From contig JAIOTF010000114.1 of the NCBI GenBank assembly GCA_021107195.1, positions 1 through 23,995 on the forward strand: a stretch of 23,995 nt of DNA, written 5' to 3'. Of this stretch, positions 1-7,813 are shown piece after piece. Position 1 is the stretch's first letter; the number at the start of each line of letters is the position of its first letter. The position numbers and the translations under genes were made by a program. The DNA comes from Anaerolineaceae bacterium (GTDB taxonomy: Bacteria > Chloroflexota > Anaerolineae > Anaerolineales > Anaerolineaceae). The notes under the pieces are model-generated. The model made no database searches. It saw only the letters and a list, made by a program, of their open reading frames with translations, and had not been told where the DNA came from.

Positions 1-175
1 GCCCTGCCTTCCTATGCTAATGGTGCAACCGTGTTGTGAATTGAGTAGAACCGATGGAAACGATAGACGCAATAGACTGTTTTACACCTACTTGTGTGAC
101 TCTGTAGACATGATAGAGACAATGGAGAAGATAGTGTGATTTTACGATGACTCTTATTCATGAGCGGGTAATTGT
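1..175. other. Intergenic stretch with 9-bp periodic motif
   Basis: No gene is supported here. The segment lies downstream of the minus-strand HD-GYP gene. A five-base core close to RTRGA recurs every 9 bases in two short runs: starts at 45, 54, 63 and 72, then at 104, 113, 122 and a weaker one at 131. No hairpin followed by a T-run was seen, so the operon's terminator was not found. Confidence 0.4.
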
Positions 176-3100
176 CTAGTCCTTAGACTGTGTATGTCCC
201 TGCTCAATTTCCCTACAGCAGGCGTCAACCACCCTGGGGTCCAGCAGGGTGCCCTTATCCTGCCTGATCTGCTCCAGCGCTTTTTCAATACCAAGCGCCG
301 GGCGGTAAGGGCGGTGAGAGGACATGGCCTCTACTACATCTGCCACAGCCAATATCCTGGCTTCAAGCAGTATTTCATCACCCTTGAGACCCTGCGGATA
401 ACCGGAGCCGTCCATCTTCTCATGATGCTGATGGACCATCCGGGCTATCGGCCAGGGGAACTCAATATCTTTCAGTAAGTCAAATCCGACCTGGGAGTGG
501 GTTTTGATTATTTCGTATTCAAGTTCAGAAATCTTGCCCGGCTTGCTGAGAATTTCAGCGGGGATATGGATCTTACCCAGGTCGTGGATCATCCCTGCCA
601 TACGAACGCCTTCAACCTGCTCTTCAGAAAGGCGCATCTCGCTGGCAATGGCAGCAGACAGGTCAGCCACGCGTGTCTGGTGGCCGGCGGTGTAGGGGTC
701 GCGCACTTCAACGGTGGCCGCGATGGTGTGGATGGTGCCATCCAGGATTCTACGCAGCTTCTGTTCACTCTTCCGCAGGTCTTCCTCTGATCTGATGCGC
801 TTTATGGCGATGGCTGCCTGATTTATGATTGTTTCAATCATGTCCTTAAAGGGAGCGATATCACATTTAGATAAAATGGTAACTCCGCCAGAATCAAGGG
901 CGTGCCAGGTAAAACCAATCACATAAATATCTGTGACATTAAATTCATTTTCAATAATATTACAAATATTTCTGGGCACTTTTCTGGCAAGCAGGTTATA
1001 TAAATCACCTTCATATTTTTCCAACTTACCGCTGTTGAATGAGCGGAGATGGTTTGCGGGCATGTCTTTAAGCTTATAGGCCGATTTGAAAGGATCAAAT
1101 TTGAGCTTTTGAACCAGGGTTTCATAGCGGTCGCCAAGCCCATCAACTCTGATCACCTTTACTGCCTCAATCTGTTCATCATACATAGTGGTGATAACAT
1201 ATCCATCGCCGATCAACTCTTGAATCTTTTTTCCGACCAACTGGTAAATATCTATGCGCTTATCCTGATTGACAATCTGCCTTTGTGTATCCGACATAAC
1301 GATCATCGCCTGCTCTATCCGCACCCGCTCGGTAATATCTCCACCGGAACCCAATGTGCCAATGCTGTGTCCTTTTTCATCCCTTAGAATCGCGTTATGC
1401 CAAGCGATGATCCTTTCCTCTCCGGATTTTGTAAGGACCAGATTTTCGTAAAATTCAACCGATCCAATCTCCCCAGTCATTATCTTTCTGAAAACCCTTT
1501 TCATTTCCTTTCTGCCCCGTTCTGGCAAGCAAGTCTCAAACCAGTTCTTACCGATCAGTTCATCTCTTTCATAGCCAAGAATATCCAATCCTTTCGGGTT
1601 TATGAGGGTAATCTCGCCTTTCTTGTTGAGCACTAAAAATGCCACTCTGGCAATGTCCAGATATTTTTGGGCTTTATCCCGTTCCTGCTGCAATTCACGC
1701 ATAAATGCCTTGCGCTCGGTAATATCTCTAACGTTGGCCTGACAAATTTTCATGCCCTGCAATTCCATGCTGGTCAATAAAACAGTGGCGGGAAACTCAT
1801 GCCCATCCAGGCGTTTATGCACCCATTCAAAATTGTGTGAGCCTTCTTTCATTACTACAGCAAACATTTTCTGAGATGCTTCAGTTGATAAGGTACCATC
1901 AGGCTGGTATTCAGGGGATAAAGATGCCGGGGTTTGAGAGATGAATTCTTCAATATCCTTACAGCCAAACATCTCTATAGCAGCAGGATTTCCGCTTATG
2001 AATCTCTCAGAAGTTTCCATCATTATGGCATCTCTGGATGAGTCATAAAGAGTTCTGAATTTCTCTTCGCTCTCCCGCAGCGCTTCCTCCGCGAGTACCC
2101 GCTCGGTGATATCTTCTCCGGAGCTTAATATTCCGATGATGCGCTTTTCTTCACCCCATTCCCACAATAGCACGCTGTGCCAATCAATGATCCGTTCTTC
2201 CCCCGATCTGGTCACGATAGTTTCCTCAAAATGATCGTGAACCTTGTTTTCTCCTGTCATCAAATTAATATATCTCTTTTCCCCGTTTTCCCTCTCTCGT
2301 TTTGGTATAAAGGTATCAAACCAGTTTTTTTCAATCAGTTCTTCTACCTGATATCCCAGGATGCTGGCTCCTTTCTGGTTCACAAGTGTGATCTCGCTCT
2401 CTTTATTCAGGGCCACGATCATCACTCCCGCGATATCCAGATATTTTTGGGCTTTCTCCTGTTCCTGGCGGAACGCCTCCTCAGCCTGCCTGCGCTGAAT
2501 GGCAATGGATGCTTGTTCGATAAACAGCTTGATTATTTCTACGCTCTCTAGCTCAACACCCTGGGGAAGAAAAATGACCGCAGATCCAAACAACCGCTCA
2601 TGCTGAACAAAACCTATTGTATATATTTTGTTCAGGCGAAACAGTTTCTCGATGGCGCGGCATGCAGGTTCCGGAACTGTCTTGAGAAATATTCCGTACA
2701 AGCCCCCTTTGTAATCATGTAATTCGCCGTCGGTAAGATAAGCGAGGGCTTCATCTTTCGCATCGTAGTTCATTCCCACGGGATTTCTTCCGATGCGTTC
2801 CGATATACTTTTTATATATTTTTTTATTCCTGCAACTGCGCGGGTAGTCAATATACCTTTAGCCTGATCAATTGAATTAACCACGACTATTGACTCTCCG
2901 GCAAGTTCCTGCAACTGCTCACCAATGAAGCGATGCAAATCTTCTTGTGGGGAAAAATCAACAAACTGCATGGCTGTCTTGCTCAGATAAGCAATATTTT
3001 GAATATGCTGCTGCTCTTTTTCCTCAACCTGCTTACTGGCGGTGATATCTTCCCCAAAAGACTGGATGCTGATTTTCTGCCCTTCATTGTCAAAAAGTGC

Positions 3101-4243
3101 GCGGTTTGTCCAGCGCATCCAGCAGGCTTCACCGTCATGCCTGATGACCCTGTTTTCAAATGTTTGTATCGGTGACTCTTCTGTGATCGAAGCGAGATTC
3201 GACACAACAAATTCTCTGTCTTCCTCCGGTACTGTGGATATTATGTTCATACCGATCAGCTCATCACGTTTTTTTCCGAAAAACTTGCAGGTCTCCTGGT
3301 TCACGAATGTGATCGTTCCGTCAAACAGAAACCTGTTAACCATTCCGGGTAAATCTTCAACAACTGAGCGGTAGCGTTCCTCGCTTTGATGCAGTTTTTC
3401 ATCAGCCAGCTTGCGCTCGGTGATGTCTTTAGTTGTTCCCTGAAGACCAATCAGCTTACCCTGGCTATTGAGAAGTGCCTTGCTGGAAATCTCTATATTC
3501 ACTTCATCGTTCTTGCTGTTAAGTATTTTGGTTTCAAATGTAACTTGAGTAAAAGTCTTATAATTTGTAATGGCTTTGGCAGCTATAGCACCAACCTTTA
3601 AAAACTCTTTTTTCTTGAAATGCGAACTCAGTTTTGTGCCAACCCACTGTTCCGGTTTAAAGCCCAATATTTCTTCCAGAGAAGGGCTCAAATAAGTAAA
3701 TCTCAGCCTGATATCCAGCACCCAGATACAATCAATGGAATTCTCTGCTAATAGACGGAAGTCTTCTTCGCTCTGTTGTAGCATTTTATTGGTTCTGGCT
3801 AGTTCGTCTGTGCGCTCTTCCACCAATTCTTCAAGGTACTCACGATAACGAATCAACTCATCCCGGGCGCGCTGGTGTGCTAACGTGTTGCTGATAGTAT
3901 TTGGCAGCGTGATAAGGTAATTGGAATCCTGGTCCTTGATCAAGTAATCAGCAGCCCCGGCATTCATCGCCTGAACAGCGATTTCTTCATTACCGCTCCC
4001 CGTAACAATGACAAAGGGGATTTCTCCTACATCCTCGAACAGGTCGAATGCTGTGCCGTCACCAAGTGCATGATCCAGCAGCACGACATCGAATTTTCCG
4101 GCGCGCAGAACGTTTCTGGCTTCCGCAACAGACCCGCAAATTTTATAGTCATAGGACAGATTCTCTTGCTTGACGAAGCGTTTAAATGCCATCTGGTCAA
4201 CCTGATTATCTTCGACAAACAAAACCCTGATACGTTCTTTCAT
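176..4243 (-). CDS. Receiver / multi-PAS / GAF-like / HD-GYP signalling protein
   Basis: This is a 1355-residue cytoplasmic protein, probably a cyclic-di-GMP phosphodiesterase. An N-terminal receiver (residues 1-125) has the acidic pair near E11/D12, phospho-acceptor D57, T81 and K103. PAS domains follow at about 160-280 and 285-405, then a divergent GAF-like block at about 410-590, PAS domains at about 600-720, 725-845 and 850-970, and a second GAF-like block at about 980-1145. The C-terminal HD-GYP domain (about 1160-1345) keeps H1220-D1221 in HDLGK, the HHE-x2-DGSGYP motif at 1273-1283 and a late RPYRPA segment. Intact HD and GYP motifs are known to mark hydrolysis of cyclic-di-GMP to GMP; activity here is inferred. 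The ATG lies 3 bases after the stop of the upstream receiver gene, with AGGTGA just before it, so the two are likely translationally coupled. PAS3 and PAS5 look like an internal duplication. No membrane segment is seen. Confidence 0.93.
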   Translation of the reverse strand: MKERIRVLFVEDNQVDQMAFKRFVKQENLSYDYKICGSVAEARNVLRAGKFDVVLLDHALGDGTAFDLFEDVGEIPFVIVTGSGNEEIAVQAMNAGAADYLIKDQDSNYLITLPNTISNTLAHQRARDELIRYREYLEELVEERTDELARTNKMLQQSEEDFRLLAENSIDCIWVLDIRLRFTYLSPSLEEILGFKPEQWVGTKLSSHFKKKEFLKVGAIAAKAITNYKTFTQVTFETKILNSKNDEVNIEISSKALLNSQGKLIGLQGTTKDITERKLADEKLHQSEERYRSVVEDLPGMVNRFLFDGTITFVNQETCKFFGKKRDELIGMNIISTVPEEDREFVVSNLASITEESPIQTFENRVIRHDGEACWMRWTNRALFDNEGQKISIQSFGEDITASKQVEEKEQQHIQNIAYLSKTAMQFVDFSPQEDLHRFIGEQLQELAGESIVVVNSIDQAKGILTTRAVAGIKKYIKSISERIGRNPVGMNYDAKDEALAYLTDGELHDYKGGLYGIFLKTVPEPACRAIEKLFRLNKIYTIGFVQHERLFGSAVIFLPQGVELESVEIIKLFIEQASIAIQRRQAEEAFRQEQEKAQKYLDIAGVMIVALNKESEITLVNQKGASILGYQVEELIEKNWFDTFIPKRERENGEKRYINLMTGENKVHDHFEETIVTRSGEERIIDWHSVLLWEWGEEKRIIGILSSGEDITERVLAEEALRESEEKFRTLYDSSRDAIMMETSERFISGNPAAIEMFGCKDIEEFISQTPASLSPEYQPDGTLSTEASQKMFAVVMKEGSHNFEWVHKRLDGHEFPATVLLTSMELQGMKICQANVRDITERKAFMRELQQERDKAQKYLDIARVAFLVLNKKGEITLINPKGLDILGYERDELIGKNWFETCLPERGRKEMKRVFRKIMTGEIGSVEFYENLVLTKSGEERIIAWHNAILRDEKGHSIGTLGSGGDITERVRIEQAMIVMSDTQRQIVNQDKRIDIYQLVGKKIQELIGDGYVITTMYDEQIEAVKVIRVDGLGDRYETLVQKLKFDPFKSAYKLKDMPANHLRSFNSGKLEKYEGDLYNLLARKVPRNICNIIENEFNVTDIYVIGFTWHALDSGGVTILSKCDIAPFKDMIETIINQAAIAIKRIRSEEDLRKSEQKLRRILDGTIHTIAATVEVRDPYTAGHQTRVADLSAAIASEMRLSEEQVEGVRMAGMIHDLGKIHIPAEILSKPGKISELEYEIIKTHSQVGFDLLKDIEFPWPIARMVHQHHEKMDGSGYPQGLKGDEILLEARILAVADVVEAMSSHRPYRPALGIEKALEQIRQDKGTLLDPRVVDACCREIEQGHTQSKD

Positions 4244-4246
4244 ATC

Positions 4247-4666
4247 TCACCTATCCTGAGGAAATTCGCTCAATGTCCAATACATATCGACTGTTTTCAT
4301 CGCCTCAACAAAATCCTGGTAAGCTACTGGCTTGACAATATAGCCAGCTACCCCCAAATCGAAACTGTCCACTTTATCCTGCTCTTCTTCAGACGAGGTC
4401 ATCACTACCACCGGGATCTTTCTAAATTTCGTGTCCTGCTTTGCCACACTCAAGAACTCGATGCCGTTCATGCGGGGCATGGATAGGTCCAGCAGGATTA
4501 CGCATGGTTTACTGTTATCCGGGCTCCTCAGGAATGACAGGGCTTGTTCCCCGTCGCCGGTAATTTCAAGGCGGTTGGTCACGTTAAGGTCTTTCAGCGC
4601 GCGCTGGACGGTCATAACATCTACCTGGTCGTCCTCTACCAGTAAAATTGGTTTATTGCCTCTCAT
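4247..4666 (-). CDS. Stand-alone receiver, Rcp1-type response regulator
   Basis: A single-domain receiver of 139 residues with no output domain. The acidic pair is D12/D13, the phospho-acceptor is D60 in the LLDLSMPRMNG context, and T89 and K111 complete the switch residues. The wording resembles Rcp1-type regulators, which accept phosphate from phytochrome-like or PAS histidine kinases; that assignment is by family resemblance. The reading frame is open upstream to 4759, but that extension lies inside the kinase gene. The ATG at 4666 has a strong AGAAGGAG ribosome site, so the shorter start is chosen. It overlaps the end of the kinase gene by 14 bases and ends 3 bases before the HD-GYP gene. 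It is the likely shuttle between the kinase and the receiver of the HD-GYP protein, or it may act on another target. Confidence 0.93.
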   Translation of the reverse strand: MRGNKPILLVEDDQVDVMTVQRALKDLNVTNRLEITGDGEQALSFLRSPDNSKPCVILLDLSMPRMNGIEFLSVAKQDTKFRKIPVVVMTSSEEEQDKVDSFDLGVAGYIVKPVAYQDFVEAMKTVDMYWTLSEFPQDR

Positions 4667-6671
4667 TTTTTTCTCCTTCTTTGGGTACTGTGAAAAAGAA
4701 CGTGCTGCCTTCGCCAACCACTGATTCCAGCCAGACGCGCCCGCCCCACAGCCCGACAATCTTTTTCACCAGCGGCAAACCGATACCGGTGCTTTCGGTT
4801 TTATAGTTGCTGGGCGCCAGGGTTTGGAACATTTGAAATATCTTATCAAAATACTTCTCATCGATTCCGGAACCATTATCAGCCACACTGAACAGCCAAC
4901 TATCTTCCTTGCCCACGCAGCCAATTTTAACAAAGCCCTGCGGCTTGTCTATGAACTTAATGGCGTTGCTTAACAAATTCAGAAATACCTGCTCAAAATA
5001 AGTATACATACCCTCAACGGCAGGCAGTTCATTTTCGATGGATATCTGTATGTTTTCCGGCGGAGCCAGAATCTCTATGGTTTCATTCACAAGCTGGTTG
5101 AGGTCCACGCTTTGCACCTCTGCTGCCGCGCGCCCGACCCTGGAATACTGCAGGATGCCCTCAATGAGTAGATGCATGCGCTTTGTGCGGCTGATGAGCA
5201 AGCGCAGCTTCTCCTGACCATCCTGATCGAGAACTTCCGTATAGTCAGACGAGATCCAGTGTGCCAACTGGCTGATGCCCCGCAGCGGCGCTTTCAGGTC
5301 GTGGGATACAACATAAGCAAAATCGGTGAGCTCCTGGTTGGTATCCTCGAGTTCTCTGGTGCGTATAAATACCATCTGTTCCAGGCCTTTTGAATATTGT
5401 TTCAATTCTTTCTCAGCTTGTTTGATCTCGGTGATATCCCGCAAAGTCTCTATCGCCCCAATGACTTTACCATGATGGTCTCTCAATGGAGCAGCAGTAA
5501 AGAAAAGCCACTTATCGTCAAGGCCGGGGAAGAAATCCTCGACCTCATAAGCCCCTTTTATGAGAGTGGATTTGTTATACTTGCTGCCGTAATTTTTTGA
5601 TATATCTTTCTCTGTCGCTTCATCCATTATTAAATCGGCCAAAATAGGTCTTTCTTCAGAGTAGAAAGGCAGCCACTGTTTTTGGGTACCGACCATTTCG
5701 TTCGCAGGAAAGCCTGTAAGATTTTCACAGACTTTATTCCAGTGTGTGATGGTGTGCTTTTCACCAATAACAAAAATTGGAGTCGGATTTCCCTCGATTA
5801 TTTGCTTAAGTCTTTCCTCACTATCCCGGAGTGCATCGTCACTCTCACGCTGCCCGCGCAACAAGTTTGATGCCAGCACGCCTCCCGCCAGAGAAACGAG
5901 AAGGAAAACAGTTCTTATGAAAATATCGTGCGCCGAGACATTCAATGCCAGTGAATCCAGAAAAGAAGATTCGGGTTGAAACACCAGTGTGCTGATAGTG
6001 CTGTCAACTATCCAGAAGAAAGCCCCAACCAGGAATGCGGCCCTGATAATAAAGTTTGTATTGACCTGGTTATATTCCTTTTCTAATCCAAAAAACTTTC
6101 TCACAAATCCCAGGTTCAATAATACATCAGCCAGCAGCAAGATGATGTATCCAACCACCGCCTGTTTTATGACCACAAAGATAGAGAAATCCATCGGGAT
6201 CGTATCAGGCGCGTTAGAAGCCCAGGTCCAGGGCGGGGGATTTAAACTTATCGCCCATCTACTTAATGTAAACAGGTTAATAGTGTTGAGTATCCGGAAC
6301 GGGATCTCAACAGCGTACGCACTTAACCACCATTTAGAGTCGGTTTGTTTTGTGCGAAAGTCAGCCATCCACCCGTGCCAAACTATCCATAGGGTAAATG
6401 GGGGGACAACCACAAATGTGGCGTAGCCATTACTGGGACCCCATACCCACCACATCGATTGACAACCGCCAACAAGAGCCGATAACAGGCCGTACTTCCA
6501 CCCCCAGGCAAAAGTTACAAGCATTGGAAATATCAATCCAATCAAGACGGTTGCCACATAAGGCGGGAAGGAGAAATTAATGGTATGGAAATTTAAGGCA
6601 AAGCCCAACAATCCAAAAAGAATGGAAATGATGATTTTATAAGTAAAACCCTTGCGGATGGCCTCTCTCAT
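4653..6671 (-). CDS. Membrane-bound PAS sensor histidine kinase
   Basis: A 672-residue sensor kinase. The first roughly 275 residues are strongly hydrophobic with several membrane segments, resembling MASE-type sensory modules though the exact family is uncertain. A PAS domain spans about 280-418 and a short coiled region about 419-450. HisKA has the phospho-acceptor H457 (VSHDLKAPLRG), and the ATPase domain has the N box near N565, D598 in DNGSG and GIGLPLV near 629. All catalytic boxes are intact, so autophosphorylation is expected. An in-frame ATG at 6701 would add 10 residues. The ATG at 6671 is preferred because GTAGGGA sits just upstream and none was seen before 6701. It is the first gene of a three-gene operon with the receiver and HD-GYP genes. 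The ligand is unknown. Confidence 0.92.
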   Translation of the reverse strand: MREAIRKGFTYKIIISILFGLLGFALNFHTINFSFPPYVATVLIGLIFPMLVTFAWGWKYGLLSALVGGCQSMWWVWGPSNGYATFVVVPPFTLWIVWHGWMADFRTKQTDSKWWLSAYAVEIPFRILNTINLFTLSRWAISLNPPPWTWASNAPDTIPMDFSIFVVIKQAVVGYIILLLADVLLNLGFVRKFFGLEKEYNQVNTNFIIRAAFLVGAFFWIVDSTISTLVFQPESSFLDSLALNVSAHDIFIRTVFLLVSLAGGVLASNLLRGQRESDDALRDSEERLKQIIEGNPTPIFVIGEKHTITHWNKVCENLTGFPANEMVGTQKQWLPFYSEERPILADLIMDEATEKDISKNYGSKYNKSTLIKGAYEVEDFFPGLDDKWLFFTAAPLRDHHGKVIGAIETLRDITEIKQAEKELKQYSKGLEQMVFIRTRELEDTNQELTDFAYVVSHDLKAPLRGISQLAHWISSDYTEVLDQDGQEKLRLLISRTKRMHLLIEGILQYSRVGRAAAEVQSVDLNQLVNETIEILAPPENIQISIENELPAVEGMYTYFEQVFLNLLSNAIKFIDKPQGFVKIGCVGKEDSWLFSVADNGSGIDEKYFDKIFQMFQTLAPSNYKTESTGIGLPLVKKIVGLWGGRVWLESVVGEGSTFFFTVPKEGEKNERQ

Positions 6672-6701
6672 GATTTCCCTACACTTGTTTGTTTCATACA
6701 A

Positions 6702-7018
6702 TGAATGTCATCAGAACATTTGGCAGGCGATATAAGGTGATTTATTCGATATTATTATTATTAATAGTATACATCTGAAAAGCATCAAACTAGGATATTA
6801 GCCTTTATGAACGACTTTAAGGTACCGTTTGACAACAACCTGGCGGAGCGGGAACTGCGCATGATAAAAGTCAAACAAAAGGTTTCCGGGTGTTTTCGAA
6901 CCATAGAGAAGACTCAAGCCGACTAACTGCCTGAGTAATTACAAAAAAATATGCGCACTACTTCCAAAAGGGCTCTTTTTTTTGATGGCTTCAATATTCC
7001 CCCCTTTTTTTATCCTGT
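6702..7018. other. Intergenic region between kinase operon and sixA
   Basis: This 317-base stretch holds the upstream region of the minus-strand kinase operon, an IS66 transposase remnant (6786-6926) and AT-rich filler. A short ATT triplet run lies near 6750-6765 in the probable promoter area, but no clear -35/-10 pair could be fixed. Runs of T and C at about 6976-7012 lie beyond the sixA stop; no convincing hairpin terminator was seen. Confidence 0.5.
6786..6926 (+). pseudogene. IS66-family transposase, C-terminal remnant
   Basis: The frame reads about 46 codons to a TAA at 6924-6926, including FMNDFKVPFDNNLAERELRM and then KVKQKVSGCFRT. The PFDNNLAER-x-LRM block followed by K-x-SGCFR is the characteristic C-terminal signature of IS66-type transposases (DDE fold, near the last acidic residue). 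Nothing upstream continues the frame beyond a stop at 6765-6767, no other IS66 genes (tnpA/tnpB) are present, and no terminal inverted repeats were found. It is therefore a decayed fragment rather than a working element. The fragment also lacks the usual tail after SGCFR. It lies upstream of the kinase operon and may mark a past insertion or rearrangement there. Confidence 0.82.
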
Positions 7019-7498
7019 TTACCAGGAAATGATCGTATCCAGTTCTCCTCGGGTATCCATCGTTATCTGCTTCCATGAATCCAGTGGAAGATGGATATAC
7101 GCCGCTGTGACTTTAGGAAAACGCAGGACGGTGCCTGTCAGCATCTGCAAGAATTCCTTCAAGCCTGGGTTATGCCCCACGATCATCACACATTGCAATT
7201 CGTCAGGCATTTGGTGCAGCGCTTCAATGAATGCCTGGGGTTCAGCCAGGTAAAGGCTTTCGTCGAGAACGATTTCTGGTGCAGAAGCAAGTTGTTTTAC
7301 AACCCGCTTTGCTGTCTGGTTGGCACGGCGAGCAAAGGAAGACAAAACTCTCTGAGGCAAGATGGCATAATTTTTCATGATCCTGCCCGTTTTTCTTGCA
7401 GCTTTCCTGCCTTTCGTGTTCAAAGGTCGTTTTACATCGTGCTGGTCATTTTCTCTGGCTTCTGCGCTGGCATGGCGCATCAATATAAGTGTTTTCAT
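7019..7498 (-). CDS. sixA: SixA-type phosphohistidine phosphatase
   Basis: A 159-residue member of the histidine phosphatase (RHG) superfamily, near the full length of the small SixA group. The phospho-acceptor motif is R8-H9 in LMRHASAE, an S-S-x-A-R-R-A-x-Q-T segment lies at 53-62, and the second catalytic histidine is H109 in IVGHNPGL. No signal peptide or membrane segment is seen, so it is cytoplasmic. SixA enzymes remove phosphate from phosphohistidine in proteins; the substrate here is unknown. It is divergent from pstS and shares a 315-base intergenic region with it that carries TTAACA-like repeats. The start at 7498 is chosen because the family's N-terminus begins a few residues before RH; a GGGAG lies about 11 bases upstream. 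Its neighbourhood (Pst, PhoU, CHAD) suggests a link to phosphate or polyphosphate. Confidence 0.88.
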   Translation of the reverse strand: MKTLILMRHASAEARENDQHDVKRPLNTKGRKAARKTGRIMKNYAILPQRVLSSFARRANQTAKRVVKQLASAPEIVLDESLYLAEPQAFIEALHQMPDELQCVMIVGHNPGLKEFLQMLTGTVLRFPKVTAAYIHLPLDSWKQITMDTRGELDTIISW

Positions 7499-7565
7499 CC
7501 CTGTAGAATCTCCCGGATCTCCACCTACTGCTATATTTTTGAATCTTTTTATTCACACAAAAATT

Positions 7566-7589
7566 GCTCTTCCATAATTATAGAAGAGC
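7566..7589 (-). promoter_or_regulatory. Near-palindrome carrying a -10-like box for sixA
   Basis: GCTCTTC at 7566-7572 is matched by GAAGAGC at 7583-7589, and the middle ATAATTAT is itself symmetric, leaving a single C/A mismatch pair (7573/7582). On the minus strand the centre reads TATAAT (7582 to 7577), a candidate -10 for sixA. No good -35 lies 17 bases upstream; TTAACA-like repeats lie 21 bases upstream instead, which would fit an activator-dependent promoter. Confidence 0.45.
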
Positions 7590-7603
7590 ATTCGCCATTA
7601 GTC

Positions 7604-7622
7604 TGTTAAGAATTGTTTAACA
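7604..7622. promoter_or_regulatory. Candidate Pho box facing sixA
   Basis: On the minus strand TTAAAC (7620 to 7615) and TTAACA (7609 to 7604) are direct repeats exactly 11 bases apart. The same DNA on the plus strand reads TTAAGA (7606) and TTAACA (7617), also 11 apart. PhoP of Bacillus is known to bind TTAACA-like direct repeats with 11-bp spacing; extending that to this organism is an inference. Confidence 0.4.
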
Positions 7623-7708
7623 ACTGCCTTGAAATTCAACATCTATCTCGCAAAAGAAAACTGTTTCAGAGAAGCCCAGATAGTTTGATCAAGCTCACAG
7701 GAATTTCG

Positions 7709-7775
7709 ATAACAAATTGTTAACCTTATTTTGAAGAGGCGTTAAATTGCAAATGATACTATCAAAATGTTATAC
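7709..7775 (+). promoter_or_regulatory. pstS promoter with 11-bp-spaced Pho-box-like repeats
   Basis: Four hexamers start at 7709 (ATAACA), 7720 (TTAACC), 7731 (TTGAAG) and 7742 (TTAAAT), each 11 bases from the next and similar to TTAACA. Immediately after lie a -35 box TTGCAA (7747-7752), a 17-base spacer and a -10 box TTATAC (7770-7775). This arrangement, direct repeats abutting or overlapping the -35, is what a phosphate-starvation activator site would look like. The ribosome site AAGGAG (7799-7804) is 9 bases before the pstS ATG. Confidence 0.5.
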
Positions 7776-7813
7776 AAACATATTCTTTTCACAAAACCAA
7801 GGAGTAGAAAATA

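Noticed and set aside
4667..4759. N-terminal extension of the receiver gene
   Set aside because: The extra 31 residues are Gly/Ala/Ser-rich, overlap the kinase C-terminus and precede an ATG with a much stronger ribosome site and a proper receiver start.
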